Assembly: GCA_900538705.1 (NCBI GenBank)
Contig: UPZG01000002.1
Span: 1 to 64,000, forward strand
Reading direction: 5' to 3'
Source: an uncultured Porphyromonadaceae bacterium
GTDB lineage: Bacteria; Bacteroidota; Bacteroidia; Bacteroidales; Barnesiellaceae_A
Length of the DNA stretch: 64,000 bases
Part shown: positions 44,680 to 53,522 of the stretch, piece after piece
Layout: each line of letters opens with the position of its first letter
Numbering within the stretch: position 1 is the stretch's first letter
Notes under the pieces: model-generated
Seen by the model: only the letters and a program-made list of their open reading frames with translations
Told to the model about the DNA's origin: nothing
Database searches by the model: none
Made by a program: the position numbers and the translations under genes

Positions 44680-46071
44680 ATGGGAGCCATACTATTCATC
44701 ATATTTGCTGTCCTGCTATATACATTCAAGATAATCGCGAATGCACGCAACCTCACCTTCGACAAATGGGGCGAAATATTCATATCATTCTTCATCTTCA
44801 CCAACTGCGTAAGTTTCGGTCTGCCCCTTATAGACCTCAACCTGCCGTATAACGATGGAGCCTTCGGATACAAATTCCGTCTCGAAGTATTCATGATTAT
44901 CGCGCCCGTATTCTTTATCATCATAGCCAGACGCTTACGATGGCAACTGTTACCTATTCCGTGGTATGTCGTAGCTATCATCGTTCTATACTGTGCCGTC
45001 AATCTGCTCAATCCTAATAATTTGGCAGTCAATTCTACCGCCATTGCATTGGCACAACTACTCAGCTATGCCATCTTTCTATATTTGATTTGCAGTTGCT
45101 TTTCGCTCGATGTCATACTGAAAGGTATCTTCGAAGGCTTCCTATACACCACCATACTACAAGCCGTATTGGCCATCTGCTATCCCATCCTTGGTATCGA
45201 CCAAGTTGTACACCTGTTCCGTGGAGCGACATCTATACGAGCCGAAGAGCGGCCAGGAGCACCAGGAACCTTTACCCACCCCAACAGTCTTGGTGGTTAT
45301 ATGGCCTATATTGTCAGCTTTTTCACCGTATGCTACCTTATGGGATACCATAAGAAAACCAGCCTTTGGGCTGGCCTGTTGGCTCTTTTTGTCCTTATCA
45401 TGTCTTTTTCACGTACCTCCATGTTGGCTGTCAGCATATCGTTTATCCTCATCATAACTATCTACACTACCCAAAACAGCTCTATCTTCTCCATTAAAAA
45501 TATCTTCACTAAAATACTGCCGATTATAGCTGTAATAGTTGCTATTGTACTCTTCACTCCTCTTAAAAACAGTTTTATCGGTAGCGATATGGACGAAATG
45601 ATGCTCGCACGCCTCATGCACTATTACTGCGGCTACGAAATCATTACAGAGCATCCGCTTATAGGAGTAGGACTAAATGCACACCTCGAATACATACGTG
45701 CCAACATCAGTTTCAGAATCTTTGGTGACGTGAGCCGCATCATATGGCAAGCCGAAGAGTTCATGTCTACCAACCCCATACACAACGTATTGCTGATATG
45801 GCTCTCTGAGTTTGGCATCATATTCACACTCCCTATCCTCTATTTCTTCGTGCGACGCTTTTATAAAATCAAATCGATATTACGCAGCGATGATGATACC
45901 AACTACAAAATTATAAGCCTTTTCTCCATAGGTCTTATAACATGCCTGCTTGTTCACGGTATGGCCGACTGGGCACCTATGTCACGGCCTCTCAGCAACA
46001 TATGGCTACTGGCATTTTTCGTTTCGTCACTCAATAAATACAAGCACGAAACATCCTTAACTGACAAATAG
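44680..46071 (+). CDS. O-antigen polymerase/ligase-like membrane protein (Wzy/WaaL family)
   Basis: 463 residues, ~11-12 membrane helices. The large periplasmic loop carries RPGAPGTFTHPNSLGGYMAY and HPLIGVGLNAHLEYI, the H-P-N and GVG patterns of the Wzy_C/O-antigen ligase family. Gene order after wzx favours polymerase (Wzy) over ligase. Specificity cannot be read. Confidence 0.85.
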   Translation: MGAILFIIFAVLLYTFKIIANARNLTFDKWGEIFISFFIFTNCVSFGLPLIDLNLPYNDGAFGYKFRLEVFMIIAPVFFIIIARRLRWQLLPIPWYVVAIIVLYCAVNLLNPNNLAVNSTAIALAQLLSYAIFLYLICSCFSLDVILKGIFEGFLYTTILQAVLAICYPILGIDQVVHLFRGATSIRAEERPGAPGTFTHPNSLGGYMAYIVSFFTVCYLMGYHKKTSLWAGLLALFVLIMSFSRTSMLAVSISFILIITIYTTQNSSIFSIKNIFTKILPIIAVIVAIVLFTPLKNSFIGSDMDEMMLARLMHYYCGYEIITEHPLIGVGLNAHLEYIRANISFRIFGDVSRIIWQAEEFMSTNPIHNVLLIWLSEFGIIFTLPILYFFVRRFYKIKSILRSDDDTNYKIISLFSIGLITCLLVHGMADWAPMSRPLSNIWLLAFFVSSLNKYKHETSLTDK

Positions 46072-46100
46072 CTTTTCCTCCGTTTTTTTACCTCATTAGG

Positions 46101-46131
46101 TTGTGCGATTATAAATTATTATCTACCTTTA
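46101..46131 (+). promoter_or_regulatory. Possible internal promoter of the exopolysaccharide locus
   Basis: TTG at 46101-46103, a 20-base spacer, and TACCTTTA at 46124-46131 (last base differs from TAnnTTTG). It lies in the 114-base gap before the pyruvyl transferase. Confidence 0.45.
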
Positions 46132-46185
46132 CAGAAGATAATTTACCACCATCTATCACATGTTGCTCATATCCATCACTACTCG

Positions 46186-47325
46186 ATGAAAATAGGCATT
46201 CTGACATATTACGGAGACCTTAACTGCGGCACCAATCTACAAGCTTTTTCTACCTTGAAAGCCGTAAAAAGCATATATCCAAACGATTGTGTCGAGATTA
46301 TACCCTTTCATGGTTTTAAGCCTGACATACACCCATACTTCTCCAACTGTACCATCAAGTCGCTACTCAACGATTGGACTCGAATAAGAAAATACCGGCA
46401 ATTCAAAAAACAACAACTCGAAGTTAAAAACGACCGCATCATTCAATCGCCTGTTCAAGCTCTTGCTTACATAAAAAGCCGCCATTACGATATCATATTC
46501 ATAGGAGCCGATACCCTTCTCGAGCTTAACAGGCTACCTCAGCAATACGACGGTCTATCGGCCTATTGGCTATCGCCCGAAATAAAAGCGAAAAAAATAC
46601 TGCTGGCAGCATCGGCCAAGAATGTAGAGTACGACAAACTGTCGCCCAAGCAAAAAGCCGACATGGCAACAACGCTTCGCGACTTCTCTGCATTCGGCGT
46701 ACGAGATGAAATGACTCGACAACTGATAAGCCACTTCGTTCCTGATGATAAAATAGAGCAAATTCCCGACCCCACATTCTACTTAGATATAGACTACAAG
46801 ACCATACAATCTTATCTTCAAAAGAAGCGGTTTCATATTCCTCAAAAGTGTGTCTGCATACACTGCTACCGCACCGATAGGTGGGCTGGCACGGTAGCCT
46901 CACAACTCAAGACACAAGGCTACACCATAGCATCGTTCCGACCCATGCCATGGGCCGACATAGTCTTAAACGACCTGTCGCCTTTAGAACAAGCCGGAAT
47001 ATTCCGATACTTCCACTTCATCATCACCCACCGCTTCCATGAAAGTATTTTCGCTCTAAAAAATAAAATTCCGGTACTTCTATACGTAAGCGAAGAGACT
47101 AGCCTGAAGACATCTAACGGAGACTCCAAATACTCCGACCTGATGAAACTATTCAACCTATATCCATCCAACATCATAGATTCGGGCACTATCAATGCCG
47201 AACGTATTCTATCGCAAATACCTATCGCCATAGATGCTTATAATAAAAATCAACAAGCTGTAGACACGACCCTGCAACAGTTGTCAGAGCGTTACATCAA
47301 CTTCATCAAAAACACACACATCTAA
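46186..47325 (+). CDS. Polysaccharide pyruvyl transferase-family protein
   Basis: 379 residues, soluble. Features of the CsaB/PssM-type family are IGILTYYGDLNCGTNLQAFS at the start, DIIFIGADTLLELNR, FGVRDEMTRQLISHF, IPDPTFYLD, and near the C-terminus FIITHRFHESIFALKNKIPV, with the conserved HRFHE-type motif. It would add a pyruvate ketal from phosphoenolpyruvate to a sugar residue, giving the polymer negative charge. It follows a possible internal promoter. Confidence 0.88.
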   Translation: MKIGILTYYGDLNCGTNLQAFSTLKAVKSIYPNDCVEIIPFHGFKPDIHPYFSNCTIKSLLNDWTRIRKYRQFKKQQLEVKNDRIIQSPVQALAYIKSRHYDIIFIGADTLLELNRLPQQYDGLSAYWLSPEIKAKKILLAASAKNVEYDKLSPKQKADMATTLRDFSAFGVRDEMTRQLISHFVPDDKIEQIPDPTFYLDIDYKTIQSYLQKKRFHIPQKCVCIHCYRTDRWAGTVASQLKTQGYTIASFRPMPWADIVLNDLSPLEQAGIFRYFHFIITHRFHESIFALKNKIPVLLYVSEETSLKTSNGDSKYSDLMKLFNLYPSNIIDSGTINAERILSQIPIAIDAYNKNQQAVDTTLQQLSERYINFIKNTHI

Positions 47326-47341
47326 TACCACACAAAGAATC

Positions 47342-48394
47342 ATGCAAGACGCTGCAAGGGTACTCATTTTAGCTACATCGCACAAAACCCGGGGAGGAAT
47401 CACGTCCGTATTGAAAGAACATGAGCAAAGCCGGTATTGGAAAACCTTCAAGTGCCGTTGGTTAGAAACACACCGCGACGGTAACATCTGCATCAAAATA
47501 GGTTATTTCTTAAAATCGTATCTCACTTATATCTTCATACTTCCTTCTTACGACCTTGTACACATTCATACCAGCGAACCGCCCTCGGCTCTCAGAAAAA
47601 TCTTTTTTGCCCTGTATGCTAAGCTTTGGCGGCGCAAAATCATCATACACTCACACTCATTCTCTACACAAACAACTATCAACGGCCGTTTCAGGTCTCT
47701 CTATAAAATACTGGTTTCCTGTGCCGACAAGGTTGTCGTACTCTCCCGGAGCATAAAAGCCGAATACTGCCAAAGCATTGTCTCGCCTGAGAAGACAGCA
47801 GTCATATACAACCCATGTATCCGCGAATACTATCCGCAAACATACACACCCAAGAACAATATACTTTTTGCCGGGGTCATCAACGACAGGAAGGGATATA
47901 AAGACCTTATACGAGCATTCAGCCTCATCGCCGACAAGTATCCCGACTGGCAACTCGTCATGGCCGGAAGCGGCGAAACAGAGATAGCCCGTCAACTTGC
48001 TGAGGAGCTGGGTGTTGCCGACCGCATAGTTTTCCCGGGCTGGATTGCCGGTGAAGCCAAAGACCGCTGCTTCAAAGAGGCATCCATCTTCTGCCTGCCA
48101 AGTTATGCCGAAGGCTTTCCCATGGCAGTACTCGACGCATGGAGCTACAATCTGCCTGTAGTCACTACTCCCGTTGGCGGGCTTCCCGACGTATTGGACG
48201 ATGGTAAGAACGCCTTGGTATTCAACCCCGGCGACTATAAGAAACTGGCCGAAGAACTCGAACAGCTCATCAATAACCCTACCCTCCGACAACAAATAGC
48301 CCGAGAATCGCACCAACTGGCCGATACGAAATTCAACATTGATACAATATCCGACGAGATAGAACGTTTATACCTTGAAGTGTTAAAAAAATAA
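47342..48394 (+). CDS. Family 4 glycosyltransferase
   Basis: 350 residues, GT-B fold. N-domain: SHKTRGGITSVLKEHEQS and LVHIHTSEPPSALRK. C-domain: ILFAGVINDRKGYKDLIRAF, LVMAGSGETEIARQL, VFPGWIAGEAKDRCF, and the EAEGFPM-like PSYAEGFPMAVLDAWSYNLP, whose Glu binds the nucleotide sugar, followed by TTPVGGLPDVL. It is a retaining cytosolic transferase building the repeat unit. 13 bases separate it from the epimerase gene. Confidence 0.94.
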   Translation: MQDAARVLILATSHKTRGGITSVLKEHEQSRYWKTFKCRWLETHRDGNICIKIGYFLKSYLTYIFILPSYDLVHIHTSEPPSALRKIFFALYAKLWRRKIIIHSHSFSTQTTINGRFRSLYKILVSCADKVVVLSRSIKAEYCQSIVSPEKTAVIYNPCIREYYPQTYTPKNNILFAGVINDRKGYKDLIRAFSLIADKYPDWQLVMAGSGETEIARQLAEELGVADRIVFPGWIAGEAKDRCFKEASIFCLPSYAEGFPMAVLDAWSYNLPVVTTPVGGLPDVLDDGKNALVFNPGDYKKLAEELEQLINNPTLRQQIARESHQLADTKFNIDTISDEIERLYLEVLKK

Positions 48395-48407
48395 ATTTTC
48401 CTACATC

Positions 48408-49403
48408 ATGAAAAGATACCTCATAACAGGTGGGTGCGGCATGATTGGATCAAACCTCACCAAACGTCTCGTAAAAGAAGGAAACGAAATATACATTATA
48501 GATAATCTATGGAGAGGCAAGCTCGAATACCTCAACGACGAAAACGGTAAACCCGTTATCGACCTTGACACACATTTTTTCAACCGAGACCTTGCCATCC
48601 CGGGCGTATGCGACGACATCCTTACCAAGGTCGACTACGTCATCCATCTGGCCGACATTGTAGCCGGAATAGACTACGTATTCAACAACCAAGGTGACCT
48701 CTTCCGCCAAAACAACCTCATCAACTCCAACGTCATACACTCCTGCCGCCAAGCCGGGAAAAAACAAATCAAAGGCTTTCTCTACGTAGGTACAGCCTGT
48801 TCATTCCCCCTAACACGGCAAAATTCGTTAGACGTAATACCCCTCAAAGAGGAAGAACTCTTTCCGGCACTGCCCGAGTCGGCCTACGGATGGAGCAAGC
48901 TGATGGGACAAATAGAGGTAGGCTTCATGGAAAAAGAGACCGGCATACCCTGCTGCACGCTGATGTTCCACAATGTCTACGGCTCTCCTTGCGACTACGG
49001 CGAACGCAGCCAAGTTATTCCGGCACTTATAAGGAAAGCCATCAACTACCCCAACGAACCCTTCATCGTATGGGGCAGCGGCTTACAAGGCAGGGCTTTT
49101 ATACATGTCAACGATATTGTCGACGCTCTTTGCCTCGCTCTCGAAAAGGGATGGGGGCACGGCTACATACAAATAGGGCCATCGGTATGTACCTCTATCA
49201 AGGAAGTAGCCGAGACAATCGTTGCCATATCGGGAAAGGAGATAAAAATAATATACGACACCACCAAGCCCGAGGGCGACAAAGCACGTAGCGCCGACTA
49301 CTCAAAAGCAAAGCAAATCCTCGGTTGGGAACCTCGTGTCTCACTCCTCGACGGCTTGAAAGAGCAATACCAATGGGTTAAACAACAAATCGAGCAAAAA
49401 TGA
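48408..49403 (+). CDS. NAD-dependent epimerase/dehydratase
   Basis: 331 residues, extended SDR fold. The nucleotide loop LITGGCGMIGSNLTKRL (GxxGxxG) is at residues 4-20, D-x-L after beta-2 (IYIIDNLWRGK), then VGTACSFP and SAYGWSKLMGQIE with the catalytic Tyr-x-x-x-Lys. The C-terminal part (IWGSGLQGRAFIHVNDIVDA) is typical of UDP- or GDP-sugar modifying enzymes. The nucleotide sugar substrate is not readable. It overlaps the cupin gene by four bases. Confidence 0.93.
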   Translation: MKRYLITGGCGMIGSNLTKRLVKEGNEIYIIDNLWRGKLEYLNDENGKPVIDLDTHFFNRDLAIPGVCDDILTKVDYVIHLADIVAGIDYVFNNQGDLFRQNNLINSNVIHSCRQAGKKQIKGFLYVGTACSFPLTRQNSLDVIPLKEEELFPALPESAYGWSKLMGQIEVGFMEKETGIPCCTLMFHNVYGSPCDYGERSQVIPALIRKAINYPNEPFIVWGSGLQGRAFIHVNDIVDALCLALEKGWGHGYIQIGPSVCTSIKEVAETIVAISGKEIKIIYDTTKPEGDKARSADYSKAKQILGWEPRVSLLDGLKEQYQWVKQQIEQK

Positions 49404-49741
49404 CATCGAAACCCATTGTCAGACACACCGACGACATAACCCCCATACCCACCTCGCACCAAGCAGGATTCAAACGGCCTCTTCTTCAAAACAGTGAGAC
49501 ACAGTCGGCCATTACACAAATAGCTATAGCTACATTGCAGGCAGGCGAAAAAGTGGAGGCTCATACTCACCCGACCATGGACGAGCATTTCTATATACAA
49601 GAAGGTCTTGCCATTCTCTCCATCAACGACGACGACATCACGTGCAAGAAAGGGACTTATATCCTTGTACCGGCAGGAACGTCACATGCCGTGTCTGCTA
49701 TAGAAAATGTAGAATTCATAACCATAGGAGTAGCTATATGA
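49400..49741 (+). CDS. Cupin-domain protein
   Basis: 113 residues, a single cupin barrel. Motif 1 is EKVEAHTHPTMDEHFYIQEG (metal-binding His, His, Glu) and motif 2 is GTYILVPAGTSHAVSAIEN (His). It could be a sugar isomerase or a small binding protein for the nucleotide sugar in this locus. It overlaps both neighbours by four bases (ATGA-type junctions), so translation is coupled. Confidence 0.88.
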   Translation: MTSKPIVRHTDDITPIPTSHQAGFKRPLLQNSETQSAITQIAIATLQAGEKVEAHTHPTMDEHFYIQEGLAILSINDDDITCKKGTYILVPAGTSHAVSAIENVEFITIGVAI

Positions 49742-50496
49742 GCGACGAAACATACTTCAACATACGACTGCAGTTCGACAAAGAACTATTCGACAAAACC
49801 ATTTTCGATGCCATCGCCAACAACCGCACTGGCTATGTCTGCTCGGTAGAGAGTAACAATCTCACCGTAGCCAATAAAGACCCTCAATTCCTGGCCGTTG
49901 TCAACGGAGCCATTGCCAATAACTGCGACGGCTCGGTGTTGGCCAAAATATTGTCGCATATATACCACCGTCCATTCGACTCTTACATAGGTGCCGACAT
50001 CTTTATAAAATATATCCGCATGAAACGTTTCCGCCAGTACTTCTTGGGAAACACCCCCGAAGTTCTCGACGGACTGAAAAAGAATCTCTCCCGCATCGAC
50101 CCCGCCATTGCATCCATGCAATTCGAAACGTTACCGTTCAAGAAGGTCGACGAATTTGATTACCCCGCCATTGCTGCCAAAATCAATGCCGACAACCCCG
50201 ACATTATTTGGGTTTCATTAGGAGCTCCCAAGCAAGAGATGTTTATGAGCCGCCTGCAACCCTACCTCAATCGTGGTATCATGTTTGGATTTGGTGCCAT
50301 ATTCAATTTCAATGCAGGTGTAGGCAACGTAAAACGGGCTCCGCAATGGATGCTCAAGCTCCGTTTGGAATGGCTATATCGTGCCTTCAACGAGCCGAAG
50401 AAAAATGTACCTCGCTACGTAAACTTTCTGAAAATCCTGCCACGCCTTATCAGAGAAGAGAAACAAAAAATCAAAGCATCGCAGAAAGCCTCATAA
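49738..50496 (+). CDS. WecG/TagA/CpsF-family glycosyltransferase
   Basis: 252 residues from the ATG at 49738, overlapping the cupin stop; a longer frame from 49642 lies inside the cupin gene. The family adds N-acetylmannosamine or a uronic acid derivative to lipid-linked sugar. Marks are SVESNNLTVANKDPQF, NCDGSVLAKIL, FLGNTPEVLDGL, DIIWVSLGAPKQEMFMSRL, FGFGAIFNFNAGVGNVKRAP and the terminal RLEWLYRAFNEPKKN. It is the last gene of the exopolysaccharide locus, converging on the folate gene. Confidence 0.95.
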   Translation: MSDETYFNIRLQFDKELFDKTIFDAIANNRTGYVCSVESNNLTVANKDPQFLAVVNGAIANNCDGSVLAKILSHIYHRPFDSYIGADIFIKYIRMKRFRQYFLGNTPEVLDGLKKNLSRIDPAIASMQFETLPFKKVDEFDYPAIAAKINADNPDIIWVSLGAPKQEMFMSRLQPYLNRGIMFGFGAIFNFNAGVGNVKRAPQWMLKLRLEWLYRAFNEPKKNVPRYVNFLKILPRLIREEKQKIKASQKAS

Positions 50497-50520
50497 ACAA
50501 CAGGCATTCTCTGCCTCCTC

Positions 50521-51072
50521 TCATCGATATACACCCTGGGGGGTCACCACATAATCCATGCGGCAGTCATGCGGAAAGGCCGGTATGTTCGGCAATAATT
50601 GGCAGTTATAACATACTCCTACCTTCACGGCATGCGTACGCGACAAGAGGCGGTCATAGTATCCCTTTCCCCTTCCCAATCGGTTACCTGCTGCATCGAA
50701 TGCCACACCGGGTACCACTATGAGCTCTATCTCAGCCTCGTCTACTTCACTGCCTTGCGGCTCATATATGCCATACGCTCCTTGCTGCATGGTAGCGGGA
50801 GTATAACTCCTCACGACCAAGTCATCACCTACCACAACAGGCAGATACAATGTCTTACCCATAGAATGCCAACGCTCAAACAGCATCCGTGTCGACAACT
50901 CATCGGGCAAAGAGTGATATAACAGCACGTGACGTGCTTCGACAAATACAGGCAGCGATTCTACAGCTCGCCATACCTCACACTCTTCCTTCTGCCGTAC
51001 TTGCATTGGAAGCAGCTTCTTCTGCATGCGGACATGAGCACGTAGACTGGTCTTATCGGGCATTATATCCAT
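50521..51072 (-). CDS. 5-formyltetrahydrofolate cyclo-ligase
   Basis: 183 residues, normal length. It converts 5-formyl-THF to 5,10-methenyl-THF using ATP. Marks are the N-terminal DKTSLRAHVRMQKKLL, VLLYHSLPDELSTRML, ELIVVPGVAFDAAGNRLGRG and GKGYYDRLLSR (phosphate loop). It is transcribed in the same direction as the S41 protease and deaminase genes, 28 bases after the protease stop. Confidence 0.94.
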   Translation of the reverse strand: MDIMPDKTSLRAHVRMQKKLLPMQVRQKEECEVWRAVESLPVFVEARHVLLYHSLPDELSTRMLFERWHSMGKTLYLPVVVGDDLVVRSYTPATMQQGAYGIYEPQGSEVDEAEIELIVVPGVAFDAAGNRLGRGKGYYDRLLSRTHAVKVGVCYNCQLLPNIPAFPHDCRMDYVVTPQGVYR

Positions 51073-51100
51073 AACCGTTCTTCGTATTACGACTGTTATT

Positions 51101-52765
51101 TTATTCTTTCTTCTCGGTCACCTCTGGCAGCTCAGGACGACCTTTACCGGCCTCCAACAACTCACAAGCTTTATGCAGCACTACGTCGTCGCTCATGAAT
51201 ATCGGATAGAACGCATCATCGCCCAGTATATCGCGCGCAATGTAAGCCTGCAACAGATTTACAAGCAACTTATGCGAAACATTTATTTGTGCATAGCTGG
51301 GTTTTACCCCATTATCGGCAGCATACTGTACAAAATCGTTCAACAAACGGCTTCCATTAAGCTCTTTCAACAGCTCCTTGTAGTTACGTGCCCGCGACAA
51401 TTTTTCACGATGCTCATCTACATAGTTAAAGGCATATTTATACAACAGTCCTTTATTGATAACCGCATTGTAGTAGTCGGTAATACCTGTCGTATCACCC
51501 GGCACAAAAACATCAGGCATAATACCACCTCCGCCATAAACCGTACGGCCTCCCACAGTAGTATATACCAACTCTGTATGTTGGTGTATGCTATCGGCAT
51601 TGAAGAACTCGCCCCTATTATAGCGGTTGATAATATCGAGATTGTAATCTTCTTCATCGCCCAACGTATATTCCTTCTGTATGCAACGTCCTGAAGGGGT
51701 ATAGTAACGTGCTACTGTAAGGCGTACTGCCGAGCCGTCGGGAAATGGGAACTGTGTCTGTACCAGTCCTTTACCAAACGTACGTCGTCCTACTATCAAG
51801 CCACGGTCATTGTCTTGGATGGCTCCTGCAAAAATCTCACTCGACGAGGCCGACCACTCATCCGTAAGCACTATGATAGGTTGTTCCTGGAAAGAACCCA
51901 TTCCATTTGAAGTAGCTTCCTCCCGCGGGAAACTCCGGCCCTCGGCATAAACAATATCGCAATCACCGGGCAAGAATTCATTCACCATGTTCACGGCAGC
52001 ATCCATATAACCGCCTGTATTTCCACGCAGGTCTATGATATAGCTTTGAGCGCCCTCATTGTCGAGTCGCGTAAGAGCAACGATAAACTCCTCGAAAGTT
52101 GTACGGCCAAACTTGCCTACTTTTACATATCCTATACGCGGAGTCACCATATAGGCCACATCTATACTGTTTACCGGTATATCGCCACGCTCTACCTCAT
52201 AGGTAAGCAACTCAGGCACACCGCGACGTTTCACACCCAGTTTCACTATCGAGCCCTTAGGTCCACGCAGTGTTTTCAGTACCCGCTCTTCGTTTATATC
52301 CTTACCCACAAAAAGCGAGTCATCGACCATGATAATACGGTCGCCTGCCATCAAGCCACTTCGTTCAGAAGGGCCTCCCGAAATGACACTTACCACGTTT
52401 ATCGTATCATTCAACAGGTTAAACTGTATGCCTATACCCGTAAACGTTCCTTCAAGTTCCTCATTTACACTCTGCAAATCCTCTGCAGGAATATACGACG
52501 AGTGAGGGTCCAGCTCCCCGAGAATACTCGACATCGCATGGTCTATCAGTTGTTTGCTCTCAACAGTATCTACATATTGGCTCTCTATCACACGCAACAA
52601 CATATCTACTTTGCTGTTACGGCGAGGATACTCATAGTCATATGTGTCATACTGTTCGTACTCGCTACGTATATTGTTCCAGTTACCTATATACATACCG
52701 GCAGCAATAGCCACTGCTACCCAAAAAGGCAACCACGCATAATTATTTTTGTTTCCGTTTTCCAT
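51101..52765 (-). CDS. S41-family C-terminal processing protease
   Basis: About 554 residues from MENGNKNNYAWLPFW; an ATG three codons upstream is also possible. One N-terminal membrane anchor (~9-27), then a PDZ domain (GTFTGIGIQFNLLNDTINVV, RSGLMAGDRIIMVDDSL), then the protease core: GYVKVGKFGRTTFEEF, IDLRGNTGGYMDAAV, VLTDEWSASSSEIFAGAIQD (Ser nucleophile) and GRRTFGKGLVQ (Lys base). It trims periplasmic or envelope proteins. It starts just after the dCMP deaminase stop. Confidence 0.94.
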   Translation of the reverse strand: MENGNKNNYAWLPFWVAVAIAAGMYIGNWNNIRSEYEQYDTYDYEYPRRNSKVDMLLRVIESQYVDTVESKQLIDHAMSSILGELDPHSSYIPAEDLQSVNEELEGTFTGIGIQFNLLNDTINVVSVISGGPSERSGLMAGDRIIMVDDSLFVGKDINEERVLKTLRGPKGSIVKLGVKRRGVPELLTYEVERGDIPVNSIDVAYMVTPRIGYVKVGKFGRTTFEEFIVALTRLDNEGAQSYIIDLRGNTGGYMDAAVNMVNEFLPGDCDIVYAEGRSFPREEATSNGMGSFQEQPIIVLTDEWSASSSEIFAGAIQDNDRGLIVGRRTFGKGLVQTQFPFPDGSAVRLTVARYYTPSGRCIQKEYTLGDEEDYNLDIINRYNRGEFFNADSIHQHTELVYTTVGGRTVYGGGGIMPDVFVPGDTTGITDYYNAVINKGLLYKYAFNYVDEHREKLSRARNYKELLKELNGSRLLNDFVQYAADNGVKPSYAQINVSHKLLVNLLQAYIARDILGDDAFYPIFMSDDVVLHKACELLEAGKGRPELPEVTEKKE

Positions 52766-52775
52766 CGATGTCAAA

Positions 52776-53219
52776 TTACTTTTCGTTAAACTCCTTCGGT
52801 TCTACGAGTACTGTCTCTATACCGTTACGGCTCAATAAATCTATCCCATCAGTATTATGGTACAGTTCTGAAAACACTACCCGTCTGATACCCGATTGTA
52901 TTATGAGCTTGGCACACTCGATACAAGGCGAGCAGGTCACATACAACGTCGCCCCATCGCTACTGTTGTTGCTCCGAGCCACTTTTGTAATCGCATTGGC
53001 TTCGGCATGCAGCACATAAGGCTTTGTACGGCCATTCTCATCTTCGCATATATTCTCAAAGCCCGACGGTGTACCGTTGTACCCATCAGAAATTATCATT
53101 TTCTCCTTGACGATAAGAGCTCCTACACGCCTGCGCTTGCAATATGAGTTCTCACCCCATATACGCGCCATGCGGATATAGCGCTCATCCAGCAATCGTT
53201 GTTTTTCAGAATCTTCCAT
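52776..53219 (-). CDS. Deoxycytidylate (dCMP) deaminase
   Basis: 147 residues. Zinc-site motifs are LHAEANAITKV (HAE) and TCSPCIECAKLII (PCxxC), plus the N-terminal YIRMARIWGENSYCKRRRVG, as in the ComEB/Dcd1 family. It makes dUMP for thymidylate synthesis. It is the first gene of the deaminase-protease-folate unit; a minus-strand -7 box TATTTTTG lies at 53276-53269. Confidence 0.95.
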   Translation of the reverse strand: MEDSEKQRLLDERYIRMARIWGENSYCKRRRVGALIVKEKMIISDGYNGTPSGFENICEDENGRTKPYVLHAEANAITKVARSNNSSDGATLYVTCSPCIECAKLIIQSGIRRVVFSELYHNTDGIDLLSRNGIETVLVEPKEFNEK

Positions 53220-53522
53220 ATATTCACAACCTTGGCATATACCACCGGTACTGCCTCGAAATAATCTGCAAAAATACGATATTTTTCGCTATTTGTCCAC
53301 ACTATCAGCCCTTTTCACTTATTTAACCCTCACACCTGTCTATCAGATGTTTTTTTACCAGACAAGCCTCAATACCTTTCCGCTATGTTACATACGGAAC
53401 AGCCTCAATCACAATACCTGAGACACATCTTTCCATATAGCTTTTTACCTATTTCGCACGCACGAAGAGACTCTTTGCATTAAAATCATTACCTTTGCCC
53501 CCGTTATTTATAAAAACGTTAT
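53220..53522. other. Divergent spacer
   Basis: 303 bases between the dCMP deaminase and the secreted DUF4465-like protein. It holds a minus-strand -7 box at 53269-53276 and a plus-strand TACCTTTG at 53490-53497. No small gene is convincing. Confidence 0.5.
53490..53497 (+). promoter_or_regulatory. -7 box ahead of the DUF4465-like gene
   Basis: TACCTTTG, full TAnnTTTG match, 25 bases before the start. No well-spaced -33 element is visible. Confidence 0.55.
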
